Positions 1-9,406 of a stretch of DNA of 64,000 nucleotides are shown piece after piece; the stretch's first letter is position 1; every line of letters starts with the position of its first letter. The translations under genes and the position numbers were made by a program. Source of the DNA: Snodgrassella alvi (lineage in GTDB: Bacteria > Pseudomonadota > Gammaproteobacteria > Burkholderiales > Neisseriaceae); NCBI RefSeq assembly GCF_002777745.1, contig NZ_MEIO01000025.1:62001-126000 (forward strand), read 5' to 3'. Under the pieces are notes generated by a model. It was given only the letters and a program-made list of their open reading frames with translations. It had not been told where the DNA came from and made no database searches.

Positions 1-202
1 TTAATTTATGTAACGTTTTCTGAGCTTAAATATATTATGTTAATTACATTATCTAAAGATGGATTAGTCTTTAGTATTACAACTAACACTCGTGTACACT
101 ATATATTTTCCAGATACATATGAGCTGGTCAAGGATATACTTCTAGAGCAAATTTTTTTATTTTATGATTGTAGAAATGTGATTTATTTGTAAAATATAA
201 TT

Positions 203-231
203 TTTACCACGGTAATATTTACCGTGGTAAA
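203..231. repeat. Perfect inverted repeat downstream of ribE
   Basis: Two 13-base arms (203-215 and 219-231) built on TTTACCACGGTAA are exact reverse complements around a 3-base loop, TAT. It lies 14 bases past the ribE stop, so it could act as the ribE terminator. There is no clear T-tract on the exit side of either strand, and an operator is also possible. The rest of 1-244 is AT-rich, with no gene I can support. Confidence 0.55.
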
Positions 232-244
232 CGTGTCACTGATA

Positions 245-871
245 TTAATAAATATTTGATTTATCTGCATACTGCTGCATGTATTTTTGCACAGTATCAA
301 CTATTGCTTGTGTTTGTGCGTCTATTTCCAGATTAATGCAATCATTTATCTGACAGGTTCCAAACAGTGTTCGGTTCATGGTTTCAGGAATCAGGTGTAC
401 ATTAAATTCTGTTTCGGTTACATCTCCGATAGTAAGACTGCAACCGTTTAGGCCAATAAAGCCTTTGGTAAGAATATAGGGTGTGGCATTGTTTGGCAGT
501 TTAAACCAGACAGTGCGATTATGCATGGTATCTTCAATTCTGGTGATGGTGGTGGTGGTGTAAATATGGCCGCTCATGATATGACCGCCAATTTCATCAC
601 CATAACGTGCCGCACGTTCAATGTTGATTTTATCTCCTACTCGTAGTTGCCCCAGATTGGTTCTTGCCAGACTTTCTGCCATAACATCGAAGCATACTTC
701 GTCGCCGTTGATGGCGGTGATAGTAAGGCAACAACCATTATTGGCGATGGATGCGCCAATAGACAGGTTGTCATTGGTTCCTTGAGGCAGGCGTACCTGT
801 AGGGTTCGTAGCTGGTGGTGTTCATGAATGGCGGTAACAATACCTAAACCTTGAACGATGCCTGTAAACAT
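245..871 (-). CDS. ribE: Riboflavin synthase, alpha subunit
   Basis: This enzyme catalyses the last step of riboflavin synthesis, dismutation of two 6,7-dimethyl-8-ribityllumazine molecules to riboflavin in the cytosol. The 208-residue protein shows the internal duplication of the family: two lumazine-binding barrels of about 97 residues. The first starts MFTGIVQG and carries NGCCLT at 45-50; the second carries NGCSLT at 142-147. The HLIPET motif near residue 160 and the DTV-containing C-terminal helix are also present. The length is normal (about 210). It is last in a minus-strand series ppx, corA, thioesterase, ribE, 22 bases after the restored end of the thioesterase. No FMN riboswitch is visible in front of it. 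Confidence 0.96.
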   Translation of the reverse strand: MFTGIVQGLGIVTAIHEHHQLRTLQVRLPQGTNDNLSIGASIANNGCCLTITAINGDEVCFDVMAESLARTNLGQLRVGDKINIERAARYGDEIGGHIMSGHIYTTTTITRIEDTMHNRTVWFKLPNNATPYILTKGFIGLNGCSLTIGDVTETEFNVHLIPETMNRTLFGTCQINDCINLEIDAQTQAIVDTVQKYMQQYADKSNIY

Positions 872-893
872 TTATTTAAACTTTCAATAATAA

Positions 894-1390
894 TCAGATG
901 TGTTGTTTATGTTTGGTTTGCGCAGCTTTTAAGCGTGCTTCTTTGCGAATGACACCCTCCTGAAAGCGGCGTGCCTGTTCTTCACTGCCAATACATAGTG
1001 GTGGTACTACATAGGCTTGCTGTTTTTATCAACAGCTACCATGCTGAAATCGCAGCTATTGGTATGGCGGGCACTGCGGTTCTGGATGTCCTCTGCTTCT
1101 ACTCGGATTCCTACTTCCATGGAGGTATGTCCTACATGATTGACTGAGGCATAAAAAGTAACGAGTTCACCCACGTGAATGGGTTCTTTGAATATTACCT
1201 GATCTACAGATAATGTTACTACGTATTCGCCGGAATAACGACTGGCACAAGCATAGGCTACCTGATCCAACAGCTTGAGTAAATCGCCGCCGTGTACGTT
1301 ACCATGAAAGTTTGCTAGTGCCGGAGTCATCAGTACGGACATGGAGAGTTGATGCTGTGTGCCTTGCGGTGGTAATGGTGTTGGTATCAT
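894..1390 (-). pseudogene. Acyl-CoA thioesterase (hotdog fold) broken by a one-base frameshift
   Basis: The protein matches the cytosolic hexameric acyl-CoA hydrolases (YciA/BACH-like) that hydrolyse acyl-CoA to free acid and CoA. The hotdog core is intact: GNVHGGDLLKLLDQVAY forms the catalytic helix region, followed by YVVTLSVDQVIFKEPIHVGE. The upstream frame stops at TAG (1007-1009), after 127 codons. Directly behind it, shifted by one base, 38 further codons (1010-897, stop TGA 894-896) read VVPPL, EEQARRF and a basic helix, which is the normal tail of this family. One base is therefore missing at about 1011-1012. There is no homopolymer or X-XXY-YYZ slippery heptamer there. A shine-dalgarno-like AAGG precedes the ATG at 1390. 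The core may still be made as a truncated protein. A sequencing error is the alternative. Confidence 0.8.
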
Positions 1391-1470
1391 GGAGTTACCT
1401 TTGATATGTGTTTATATGTTAATTATTGTATTTATGTGAAAAATTTTTTTATTATAGAGGTCATCAAAGG

Positions 1471-2547
1471 TTATAACCAGTGGCGTCTATGAAAATATGT
1501 TAACAGGGTAATGATGATGGTGACCATGAGGCCAAGTACTACGTAATAACTATAGTGCCAGTGCAGTTCAGGCATGTTGTCAAAGTTCATACCATATATG
1601 CCGGTCAGGACATTCAGTGGCATTACGATAATGGTAAATACGGTGAGCATGCGCATTTGTTCATTAAGGTGATTGGACTGATAGGATAAATGTACGTCCA
1701 TCATGCCCATTACGGTATCGCGCGCGCTGTCAAGAGTTTCCATTAGTTGCTGGGTATGGTCGTAAACATCGAGTAAATAGACATGGATGTCTTTGCTGAA
1801 CAGGGAGAATTCATTATGTACGATACGGCCAACAATATCTCGGATAGGCGATAGGGTACGCCGGAGGTTGATTGCATCGCGTTTTAGTTGGTGAATGGAA
1901 ACCAGCAGGTTTTTATTGTTGTTACTAAATAGCTGTTTGTCTAATCCTTCAACGCGATTATCAAACTCATCTACTGTAACGAAGTAATCATCGACAATTC
2001 GATCCAGTAATGAATAAGCAAGAAAATCAATGCCTTTTTTATAGATATCTCTGTAATTGTGCTGGATGTATTCACGAATCACTTCCAGCAACCCCAGCGG
2101 TTCAAACTGAAAGGTGATGATGTAATTTTGTCCGATGATGATGTAAATCTGATTATATTGCAGTTTCAGTTTTTTGTAGGTAAAAACACGTGCAGCCACA
2201 AACAGGTAATGTCCGTAATTTTCGATTTTCGGGCGTTGTTTGCGACTCAGTATGTCTTCCATGGCCAATTCGTGGATGTTGAATGTTTCTAATAAGTGAT
2301 GTAACTGTTCATTATCGGTGATTCCGATCAGATGAATCCAGGTAAGGCTGTCTTTTGAGGGAGTTGGTATGTTTTCAGTGCGTATATTGGTGCCGGTATA
2401 GCAGTGGTTATACAGTTCTCTGGATTTGATCTGGATGATAGTGAGTGACTGTGCCGGCATTTTGCTGACATTACTGCGATGTGCCAAACTGGGAAGGTTA
2501 TGTATCTGAGGCAGTTTGTTACTGGAAACAGGTGGCGGTGTACTCAT
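1471..2547 (-). CDS. corA: CorA-family magnesium/cobalt transporter
   Basis: An inner-membrane pentameric divalent-cation channel for Mg2+ uptake. The 358-residue protein has a long cytoplasmic N-terminal funnel domain rich in charged helices. Two C-terminal membrane helices follow. The signature GMN of the periplasmic loop is at 319-321 (YGMNF) and comes right after the first helix. The protein ends in a short basic tail (HRRHWL), as the family does. AAGGAT sits about 8 bases before the ATG. It starts 25 bases after ppx ends and is probably cotranscribed with it. The first 35 residues are poorly conserved and proline-rich. I see no Mg2+-responsive leader. Whether the in vivo ion is Mg2+, Co2+ or Zn2+ cannot be read from the sequence. 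Confidence 0.93.
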   Translation of the reverse strand: MSTPPPVSSNKLPQIHNLPSLAHRSNVSKMPAQSLTIIQIKSRELYNHCYTGTNIRTENIPTPSKDSLTWIHLIGITDNEQLHHLLETFNIHELAMEDILSRKQRPKIENYGHYLFVAARVFTYKKLKLQYNQIYIIIGQNYIITFQFEPLGLLEVIREYIQHNYRDIYKKGIDFLAYSLLDRIVDDYFVTVDEFDNRVEGLDKQLFSNNNKNLLVSIHQLKRDAINLRRTLSPIRDIVGRIVHNEFSLFSKDIHVYLLDVYDHTQQLMETLDSARDTVMGMMDVHLSYQSNHLNEQMRMLTVFTIIVMPLNVLTGIYGMNFDNMPELHWHYSYYVVLGLMVTIIITLLTYFHRRHWL

Positions 2548-2572
2548 GGGGCATCCTTGATTAATCTGGGAA

Positions 2573-4072
2573 TCAGATAGCCTTGATTTCTAGCTGTAAC
2601 CCAATTTTGTGCCATAAAGTGGATTCTTGCAATAAGGCACTTGCGGTAAGCGGATTGTGTTTTAACCATTCTGCACCGATGTTAATAACCAGTTGTTTGG
2701 CGCTCTTGTGGTAGTGGATGTCACAATGGTTTACCGGTATCTGAATATCCTGCCGTGCCCGGCAGAATAATGCAGCTAGCCGGAGTGAAAGTATCCCTAG
2801 CCACAGCATTTCCTGTTGGCTGAATTCTACAATTTTACGCAGATCTCCACGTTGCCCCAGAACCATGGCGGCCAGAATGTGCTGTTCTTTGCGGGAAAAA
2901 CCGGGCATATCTGCCTGATCAAGAATGTAGGCAGCGTGCTTGTGAAAGCCGGTATGGGAAATGTCTAGACCGATTTCGTGTAGTAAGGCTGCCCAGTGTA
3001 CGTATTGTTGCCACTGTTCTGGATGATCTGGGGTAATGGATGCGGTTAGATGGCTGAATATCATTTGTGTCTGACTGGCCACTCTTTCTGCCTGAATGAC
3101 ATCAACATGATAGCGCTTTTGAAAGTCGGCAATAGTTTGATTGCGCATGTCGTCACCCAGTTGCCTTCCGATCATGTCGTAAAATACGCCATCGCGTAAT
3201 GCCGCATCGGTTACAGTCATTTCGCTGATGTTCAGCTCGGCAAAAGCAGCAATCATGACAGCTAGTCCTCCGGCAAAAACTTCCATCCGATCTGATTTTA
3301 ATCCTTCCAGTTTGGCTTTTTTAGTACTTCCTGCAGTGATAATGCGGTTGGCAATTTTATGCATTTGTGCGGCGGTGATGGCATCAATGGATTCGTCGCC
3401 AGCAGCAATAACATCGCGAATGGAACGTGCTGAGCCAGATGTGCCGATGGCGTAATTCCAGCCAATGCTTTTTAGTGCTACTGAAATACGCTGGATTTCG
3501 GCACGGGCATTGTTGACGGCAGCCTGAAAATTCTTGCTATTTATTTTACCGCGTGGAAAGAAACGCATACTGTAGGAAACGCAGCCGAGGCTGAGGCTTT
3601 CGGTAATAGCCGGCTGTAATTGATGTCCGATAACAAATTCAGTTGAGCCGCCACCAATATCGATAACCAGCATATTTTCACCTTTGGGCGGCAGGGTATG
3701 GACGACGCCAGTATAAATCAGACGTGCTTCTTCTCGTCCGGCAATAATATTGATGGGAAAGCCCAGTTTTGCTTCAGCCTGCGGTATAAACTGGCTGATA
3801 TTTTTGGCCACGCGGAAGGTATTGGTGGCGACAGCTCGTACCTGATCCGGGTCAAAACCACGCAGCCGCTCTCCGAATCTGGCCAGACAGTTTAATGCGC
3901 GTTGCTGGGAGGCCTGATCAAGGTTTTTTTGTTCATCCAGACCGGCGGCCAGTCGTACCATTTCTTTTATGGAATCTACTACTTGCAGATTGCCGTTCTG
4001 GTTGTGACAAATCTGGAGACGAAAGCTATTGGAACCAAGGTCTACGGTGGCGAGCATGTCTTGCGCGGTCAT
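2573..4072 (-). CDS. ppx: Exopolyphosphatase (Ppx/GppA family)
   Basis: Removes terminal phosphate from inorganic polyphosphate; some family members also hydrolyse pppGpp. The 499-residue length fits the long Ppx form. The actin-like ATPase-fold phosphate loops are clear: DLGSNSFRL at 11-19 and VIDIGGGSTEFVIG at 136-149. A GTSGSAR loop and a C-terminal HD-like helical domain (LLHEIGLDISHTGFHKH) follow. The start is uncertain: Met1 and Met6 both lack a strong ribosome-binding site, and Met6 sits just before the conserved domain. It is first of the ppx-corA-thioesterase-ribE series. Ppx versus GppA cannot be settled by reading; the HD domain and length fit either. Confidence 0.92.
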   Translation of the reverse strand: MTAQDMLATVDLGSNSFRLQICHNQNGNLQVVDSIKEMVRLAAGLDEQKNLDQASQQRALNCLARFGERLRGFDPDQVRAVATNTFRVAKNISQFIPQAEAKLGFPINIIAGREEARLIYTGVVHTLPPKGENMLVIDIGGGSTEFVIGHQLQPAITESLSLGCVSYSMRFFPRGKINSKNFQAAVNNARAEIQRISVALKSIGWNYAIGTSGSARSIRDVIAAGDESIDAITAAQMHKIANRIITAGSTKKAKLEGLKSDRMEVFAGGLAVMIAAFAELNISEMTVTDAALRDGVFYDMIGRQLGDDMRNQTIADFQKRYHVDVIQAERVASQTQMIFSHLTASITPDHPEQWQQYVHWAALLHEIGLDISHTGFHKHAAYILDQADMPGFSRKEQHILAAMVLGQRGDLRKIVEFSQQEMLWLGILSLRLAALFCRARQDIQIPVNHCDIHYHKSAKQLVINIGAEWLKHNPLTASALLQESTLWHKIGLQLEIKAI

Positions 4073-4430
4073 AATGAAAATGTTTTAGCTTCAGATAAGT
4101 ATAATGTTACCGTATAGCTGTCATCACTGCTATTAATGGCTGTGCTGCAATATGCTGATAGTAAAAATGATGCATAATTAACAGATTGTTTTTAATATGG
4201 TATGTGTTATTGTTGTGTTAAGAAGAAAGTGCCAGAACCGGGGAAATATGATTTTTCTGTATACCCGTGCTGAAAGATTTTAGCCGAAGGTAAGTTGTTT
4301 CAAGTTTATTTCACTGGTTACTAAGTAAGCAAATATGAATAAGACCGTTACACTTGCAGGATAATTGTGCTGCTTTGACTTTTATCCTGAAATGAACGGT
4401 CTGATGAATTAAGGCTGATAATATATCTGA
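4073..4430. other. Spacer between ppx and glnA
   Basis: AT-rich sequence that should hold the ppx promoter (minus strand). Behind glnA there are nested complementary arms: GACCGTT 4343-4349 with AACGGTC 4395-4401 outside, and AGGATAA 4358-4364 with TTATCCT 4382-4388 inside. This may form an imperfect stem-loop ending the glnA transcript. No open frame of substance is present. Confidence 0.4.
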
Positions 4431-5849
4431 TTACAGGCTGTAATACATTTCAAATTCAAGCGGGTGTGGTGCCATGCGGATGCATTTTACATCTTCGCTC
4501 TTGAATGCGATGTAGCTGTCAATCCAGTCCTGACTGAATACTCCGCCACGGGTAAGGAATTCGTGGTCAGCCTTCAGGGCTTCCAGTGCTTCTTCCAGTG
4601 ATGCACATACGGTTGGTACTAATGCATCTTCTTCTGGTGGCAGGTCGTACAGGTTTTTATCTGATGGATCACCTGGGTGAATTTTGTTTTGAATACCATC
4701 CAGACCAGCCATTAATAGTGCGGCAAAGGCTAAATAAGGGTTAGCGGTAGGATCCGGGAAGCGTGCTTCGATACGACGTGCTTTGGCACTGGCTACATAC
4801 GGAATGCGGATAGAAGCTGAACGGTTTTTGGCAGAGTAGGCCAGTTTGGTTGGTGCTTCAAAATGTGGTACCAGACGTTTGTAGGAGTTGGTTGACGGAT
4901 TGGTTAATGCATTCAGTGCTTTGGCATGTTTAATGATGCCGCCGATATAATACAATGCTAAGTCAGACAGACCGGCATAGCCATCACCGGAAAACAGGTT
5001 TTGACCATCTTTCCAGATAGACTGGTGTACGTGCATACCGGAACCATTGTCTCCCAGAATCGGTTTGGGCATAAAGGTGGCAGTTTTGCCAAAGTTGTGC
5101 GCAACATTCTGAATCACATATTTCATGTCTTGTGTCCAGTCTGCACGACGAACTAGGGTATTAAAACGGGTACCGATTTCCATCTGGCCAGCAGTAGCTA
5201 CTTCGTGGTGATGTACTTCAACTGGGATACCAATAGCTTCCAGAGTCTGGGTGCAGGCTGAACGTAAATCCTGACCAGAATCTACTGGCGCAACCGGGAA
5301 ATAGCCGCCTTTAACGCCCGGGCGGTGACCGGTATTTTGGCCATCATAAGATTCGCCGCTAGACCATGCTGCTTCTTCTGAATGAATTTTGTAGCGGGTG
5401 CCGCTCATATCGGTTTGCCATTCTACTCCATCAAACACGAAGAATTCTGGTTCTGGACCAAAGAAAGCGGTATCACCGATGCCGGTGGATTTCAGATAAG
5501 CTTCAGCACGTTTGGCGATGGAGCGTGGATCGCGATCATATCCCTGTCCATTGGCTGGATCGATTACATCACAGGTTAAAACCACGGTGGTGTCATCGTA
5601 AAATGGGTCAATAAATGCTGTAGATGCATCTGGTTTCAGAGTCATATCGGAAGCCTGAATGCCTTTCCAGCCAGCAATGGATGAACCATCAAAAGCCTGT
5701 CCGTTTTCAAACCATTCTTCCGGATCTTCCAGTACAATTCGGGCTGGTACGGATACGTGCTGCTGTTTGCCTTTTGTATCGGTAAAACGTAAATCAATGA
5801 ACTTGGCTTCGCTTTCTTCAATCAGGCTAACTACTTCTTTTATTGACAT
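4431..5849 (-). CDS. glnA: Glutamine synthetase, type I
   Basis: Makes glutamine from glutamate, ammonia and ATP; a cytosolic dodecamer and the main entry point for nitrogen. I place the start at 5849, giving 472 residues ([12 protein letters not shown]), because GGGAG lies 8 bases upstream and the length equals the family norm. An in-frame ATG 36 bases further up has no ribosome-binding site. The beta-Grasp domain is at the N-terminus. The active-site strings FDGSS, GPEPEFF, the NGSGMH ATP/Glu loop and NRSASIRIP are all present. The adenylylation loop NLYDLPPEE contains the tyrosine modified by GlnE, so the enzyme is the covalently regulated GSI-beta type. It is monocistronic, with no ntrBC beside it. 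Confidence 0.97.
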   Translation of the reverse strand: MSIKEVVSLIEESEAKFIDLRFTDTKGKQQHVSVPARIVLEDPEEWFENGQAFDGSSIAGWKGIQASDMTLKPDASTAFIDPFYDDTTVVLTCDVIDPANGQGYDRDPRSIAKRAEAYLKSTGIGDTAFFGPEPEFFVFDGVEWQTDMSGTRYKIHSEEAAWSSGESYDGQNTGHRPGVKGGYFPVAPVDSGQDLRSACTQTLEAIGIPVEVHHHEVATAGQMEIGTRFNTLVRRADWTQDMKYVIQNVAHNFGKTATFMPKPILGDNGSGMHVHQSIWKDGQNLFSGDGYAGLSDLALYYIGGIIKHAKALNALTNPSTNSYKRLVPHFEAPTKLAYSAKNRSASIRIPYVASAKARRIEARFPDPTANPYLAFAALLMAGLDGIQNKIHPGDPSDKNLYDLPPEEDALVPTVCASLEEALEALKADHEFLTRGGVFSQDWIDSYIAFKSEDVKCIRMAPHPLEFEMYYSL

Positions 5850-5888
5850 TTTAAAGCTCCCATTAAGGTCTGGAGAGTGACGCACTCT

Positions 5889-5916
5889 CTTATAAGTTAG
5901 TCTGATTCTGCCACAA
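5889..5916 (-). promoter_or_regulatory. Possible sigma-70 promoter of glnA
   Basis: Reading the minus strand, TTGTGG (5916-5911) and TATAAG (5894-5889) are separated by 16 bases, about 40 bases before the glnA start. The -35 box is a weak match. I looked for a sigma-54 GG-N10-GC element here and did not find one. Confidence 0.35.
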
Positions 5917-6304
5917 TCGCTTTGTAAAAAAAATGCGCTGATGTAAAAAAACGCCGGCTTTGCAATGGTGGTTAATTTTATTCTTTTAAAAACATTGTGT
6001 TGTGGATATTCACTCTGGTTTATATCAGAATTTGAGAACTATGTGCCAATGTTGTCAGAAAGATGGTTCTGTGCCAATTCCAATTATGAGGCTAAGTATT
6101 TTTAAATGATTGGGTTTCTAGAGTGAATCTGGATCTGATGCGAGCTGTTGCTGTTGTTCAGTAGACCTAGGTTTTGCCGTTTAACGGGTAAAAATAATTT
6201 ATGTTATTAATAGGCTGACTATTAATAATATCAGGAAAGTAAAGTGATTGCCTGATGTTTACCGGAGAGTTGTACCTAGGCCGTTGCTGTGCATTAAGCT
6301 GAAA

Positions 6305-6509
6305 TTATCCAGTCAGTAGACAATGGTGGATTCTATAACTACCATCTAAATTATACTGGCCAGCAAAAACGGCTTGTCTCTGGATAAGATTGTGGTTATG
6401 CCGGTGTGGGCAATAGGGAAATCTAAACCGCTATAATTATCTGGCGTGGTGCTGTAGCCGCCATCAATATCATAGACTTCAGTGGGTGACCTTGTTTTTG
6501 CTGGTAACA
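6305..6509 (-). pseudogene. Decayed coding fragment of unknown family
   Basis: On the minus strand, about 50 codons from near 6509 read as protein-like sequence (EVYDIDGGYSTTPDNYSGLD, then a segment ending SRDKPFLLAS) and stop at TAG 6346-6348. Shifted by one frame at the LLAS codons, the reading continues GQYNLDGSYRIHH and stops at 6305-6307. Aspartate/glycine/tyrosine-rich strings flanking a frameshift suggest a remnant of a larger protein. No start codon with a ribosome-binding site is visible. I do not recognise the family; chance is possible. Confidence 0.3.
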
Positions 6510-6583
6510 CCTGTTAATGCAATGTTTGATTAGTATACTTGTCTATTTATAGTTTTATTGTTAGGTCGACTTTGTAATTATAG

Positions 6584-8056
6584 TTATAACAGTTGTTTGA
6601 AATCGCTGGTAGTGTAGGATTGTTGCTCTTTTTTTGCTTGTAAGGCTGCAAGTAATGCCTGATAGCGGCTGCGGGTTAAGGGGTAGCCAATGGCAAAAAG
6701 TGCTGCCAGCAATCCTACCAGAGCATGAATCGAGGTATTTAGCTCCAGAATGGCGTGCAGGGCTTGTGGTGGCTGGGTGATAGTTTGCTGCCCGCTGGAA
6801 GAAATATAACCATGTCTGTCCATATAAAAACCGATAAACCAGATGGCTAGTGCGCTACCAAATTTTTGTAGAAACGACATTAAGGCAGTAATGGCACCTT
6901 CCCGCCGCTTGTCGTTGATAAAATCATCCAGTTCACATATGTCATACATCATTGAATAATAGACTGTCCAGAAATAGCTGTTGCCAAGCTGTAGTAATAT
7001 TAAATACATAATCAGCATGTTTCTGTTTGGGAAACCATAAAAGTAGAATAACCCTGTGCCTATCGAACTGATGAACATAGAAAGATAATAGACGGTTTTC
7101 TTATCAAATTTTTGTGCGGTGTAATTCACTATAGGTAGCCAGACCAGAGCCAGCAGGCTATAAATTAAAAAGTTAAGTGCCGCATCTTGTTCACTATAGG
7201 CCATATTATTCAGGAATAAATAATAAAGTGCTCCGGTACTGAGGGTGTAGGCTGCTGACCAGAAAAAAACCGAAGCACCAAGAAATTTACTGGATGAAAG
7301 ATGGCCAATTTCGAACATGTTGCTTAAAACTTCACCGATAAAAGCCACAGGGTGGTATTTGCCATCTACTCTGGGCTTTCTTTCACGGATAGGCAGTTCA
7401 TAACCTCGGGTCAGATACCAGCAGGTAAGACCGCTTATCAGGGTTAAAATGGCAAATATTAAACTGACGCCGCGCCAGCTGCTGCTCACACTAAAGCCGG
7501 CATCAACAATCCATTTAACAATTAATGGCGGAGCGGAAGATGAAACAAGTACGGCCAAATTCAGGGCATAACCAGCCCATACACGAAGAGAAGTTCGTTC
7601 ATCAAAGTTATTAGTCATTTCTGCGCCAAGGCTGTAGAAAGGAATCACATAGATTTTGTAAGCAGACCAGAACAGAATGGCCAGTATGGTGAAATATACA
7701 GTTTGTTGATTTACATTAAATGTTGAGATGTTTGTATATAAAAGCAGCATTAACAGGGCGTATGGCAGGATAGCTGCCAGCATCAGAGGTCTGCGTCGTC
7801 CCCAGTGTGAATTGATAGTGTCGGAAAACTGACCTACCAGCGGGTCTGCAATTGCATCCCAGATAACAGCAATCAGGACAATTGTGCCCGCCCGCCCAGC
7901 AGGAATACTGGCAACATTAGTCAGAAAAAACAGATAAAAAACATAAAAGAGATTATAAGCCAGCGAGTCTGCCATCTGTCCAATGGCATATCCCAGTTTA
8001 ACATGTAATGGTAATTTATCTGATGCTTGAAGAATGGCAATCTGGTGAGTATGCAT
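6584..8056 (-). CDS. GPH-family (MelB-like) sugar:cation symporter
   Basis: An inner-membrane protein of 490 residues with about 12 membrane helices, from the glycoside-pentoside-hexuronide:cation symporter branch of the MFS. The diagnostic helix II to loop 2-3 stretch reads DAIADPLVGQFSD followed by SHWGRRRP, matching the MelB cation-site aspartates and the conserved arginine loop. A second signature lies in the central loop near residue 380 (MMYDICELDDF and then KRREG). GGGATG precedes the ATG by 8 bases. It stands alone: no glycosidase or sugar kinase lies next to it, so the substrate (glycoside, pentoside, uronide or another solute) is unknown. The C-terminal 20 residues are soluble and polar. 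Confidence 0.85.
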   Translation of the reverse strand: MHTHQIAILQASDKLPLHVKLGYAIGQMADSLAYNLFYVFYLFFLTNVASIPAGRAGTIVLIAVIWDAIADPLVGQFSDTINSHWGRRRPLMLAAILPYALLMLLLYTNISTFNVNQQTVYFTILAILFWSAYKIYVIPFYSLGAEMTNNFDERTSLRVWAGYALNLAVLVSSSAPPLIVKWIVDAGFSVSSSWRGVSLIFAILTLISGLTCWYLTRGYELPIRERKPRVDGKYHPVAFIGEVLSNMFEIGHLSSSKFLGASVFFWSAAYTLSTGALYYLFLNNMAYSEQDAALNFLIYSLLALVWLPIVNYTAQKFDKKTVYYLSMFISSIGTGLFYFYGFPNRNMLIMYLILLQLGNSYFWTVYYSMMYDICELDDFINDKRREGAITALMSFLQKFGSALAIWFIGFYMDRHGYISSSGQQTITQPPQALHAILELNTSIHALVGLLAALFAIGYPLTRSRYQALLAALQAKKEQQSYTTSDFKQLL

Positions 8057-8602
8057 GATTCATCCCGAATAAATACTATATCAATTGTTTTGCACAGTGT
8101 TTGCGCAGAAACTAATAAATTTGCAGTTCAGATGCTGGCCAGTTATCAGATTGTTTTTTGAACTAGTGAGTTGATTAAAGCCAGCTGATTGATAAGTAGT
8201 TATGTGTTTACCTGGATGTAATCAGGCTGTAATTAGAATTAGTAGATAATACAAAAGTAAAATAGTTAATAATTTATAGATGATATAGTAAATTGAGGTT
8301 AATTATAAAGATTTTTTTTAATTGTTGCTAATTTGGTTCTTTATACGGGATAAATGCCAGTAGGTTATGGTCTGTAGAATATGGTTAGATTTTTGATGCA
8401 GAGTAAATTCTTGGTTGATGTGTTAGTTTGTGATTAGTAAATACATTAAATAATAGGATTTTTCGGGTAGTGCTGGTGCTGACATTAAGAAGGCAAATAG
8501 GGCAATATATTGTTTCCTGAATGTGGTTACCGTTTTGCTATTCATGCGTATAGTCTGGATAATAGTGACAATTATTTACACAGTAGAGTTGAGGTAAAGG
8601 GT
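8057..8602. other. AT-rich divergent spacer upstream of aroE
   Basis: A 546-base spacer between the divergent GPH symporter and aroE. It should carry both promoters. The bases are strongly AT-rich (runs such as 8260-8330), with no long open frame and no hairpin I can support. The in-frame TTG at 8510 that would extend aroE by 31 codons has no good ribosome-binding site. Confidence 0.5.
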
Positions 8603-9406
8603 GTGTTTGCAGTTTTTGGTAATCCAATAGCACATAGCCGTTCTCCGCAAATACATCAGGCTTTTGCAGCTCAGGAGAGGCGTAAGTTAATCTATGAACG
8701 ACATTTGGTTTTAATTGATGATTTTGCGAGAGCTGCAAGGGAGTTTTTTGCTACAGGTGGGGTAGGAGCTAATGTTACTGTACCTTTTAAATACGAGGCT
8801 TTTAGACTGGCTGATGTGTTAACTGAGAGGGCAAAGGCAGCAAAAGCAGTCAATACCTTGTTCTGGCGCGATGGTTATTTGCTGGGGGACAATACTGATG
8901 GTATTGGGCTGGTGCACGCAATTGAGGAATTACTGTCTTTTTCATTGCATAACAGTCATATATTATTACTGGGCGCAGGTGGCGCCGCCTGTGGTGTGAT
9001 TCAACCTCTTTTGCAGCAACAGCCGGCTTCATTAACGATTGCCAATCGCACTGTAGAAAAAGCACGAGTATTAGCACGGGAACATGCGGTGAACTGGTGT
9101 GAGCTAATTCAGATTGAACCGCATTATGATGTAATCATCAATGCGACTTCTGGCAGTCTGCATGGGCAGGAAGTACCTGTGGCGCCAATTGTGCTGGCAC
9201 GGGCACAACTGGTATACGATATGATGTATGCGCGGGAGTTGACTCCTTTTTTGCTTCAGGCGCAGGCGGCTGGATGCACAAAATTGGCAGATGGTCTCAG
9301 TATGCTGGTGGCTCAAGCTGCGGCATCGTATGAAATATGGCATGGATTCAGGCCGGATATTAGGTCAGTAACCAGACAAATGCGCGAGGAAATGGAACAG
9401 TCATGA
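8603..9406 (+). CDS. aroE: Shikimate dehydrogenase
   Basis: Reduces 3-dehydroshikimate to shikimate with NADPH in aromatic amino-acid synthesis. I take GTG at 8603 as the start because GAGG lies 6 bases upstream and the protein then opens [18 protein letters not shown], exactly at the family N-terminus, giving 267 residues (usual about 270). An upstream TTG (8510) would add 31 unrelated residues. The shikimate-site motifs NVTVPFK (catalytic lysine) and NTDG (catalytic aspartate) are present. The Rossmann motif [10 protein letters not shown] comes next, followed by NRT, the usual NADP-binding string. The stop overlaps the mtgA start as ATGA, so the two are translationally coupled. Confidence 0.95.
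   Translation: MFAVFGNPIAHSRSPQIHQAFAAQERRKLIYERHLVLIDDFARAAREFFATGGVGANVTVPFKYEAFRLADVLTERAKAAKAVNTLFWRDGYLLGDNTDGIGLVHAIEELLSFSLHNSHILLLGAGGAACGVIQPLLQQQPASLTIANRTVEKARVLAREHAVNWCELIQIEPHYDVIINATSGSLHGQEVPVAPIVLARAQLVYDMMYARELTPFLLQAQAAGCTKLADGLSMLVAQAAASYEIWHGFRPDIRSVTRQMREEMEQS

Larger units (their letters stand above)
5850..6583. other. Spacer between glnA and the GPH symporter
   Basis: About 730 bases. It holds the likely glnA promoter and, at 6305-6509 on the minus strand, a coding-like fragment described separately. The remainder (about 5920-6300 and 6510-6583) is AT-rich with many stops in all frames, and I see nothing else I can name. Confidence 0.5.

Noticed and set aside
5886-6000. 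Sigma-54 promoter for glnA
   Set aside because: A GG-N10-GC spacing with the consensus bases was not found on the minus strand; TGGCAG near 5907-5912 lacks the -12 part.
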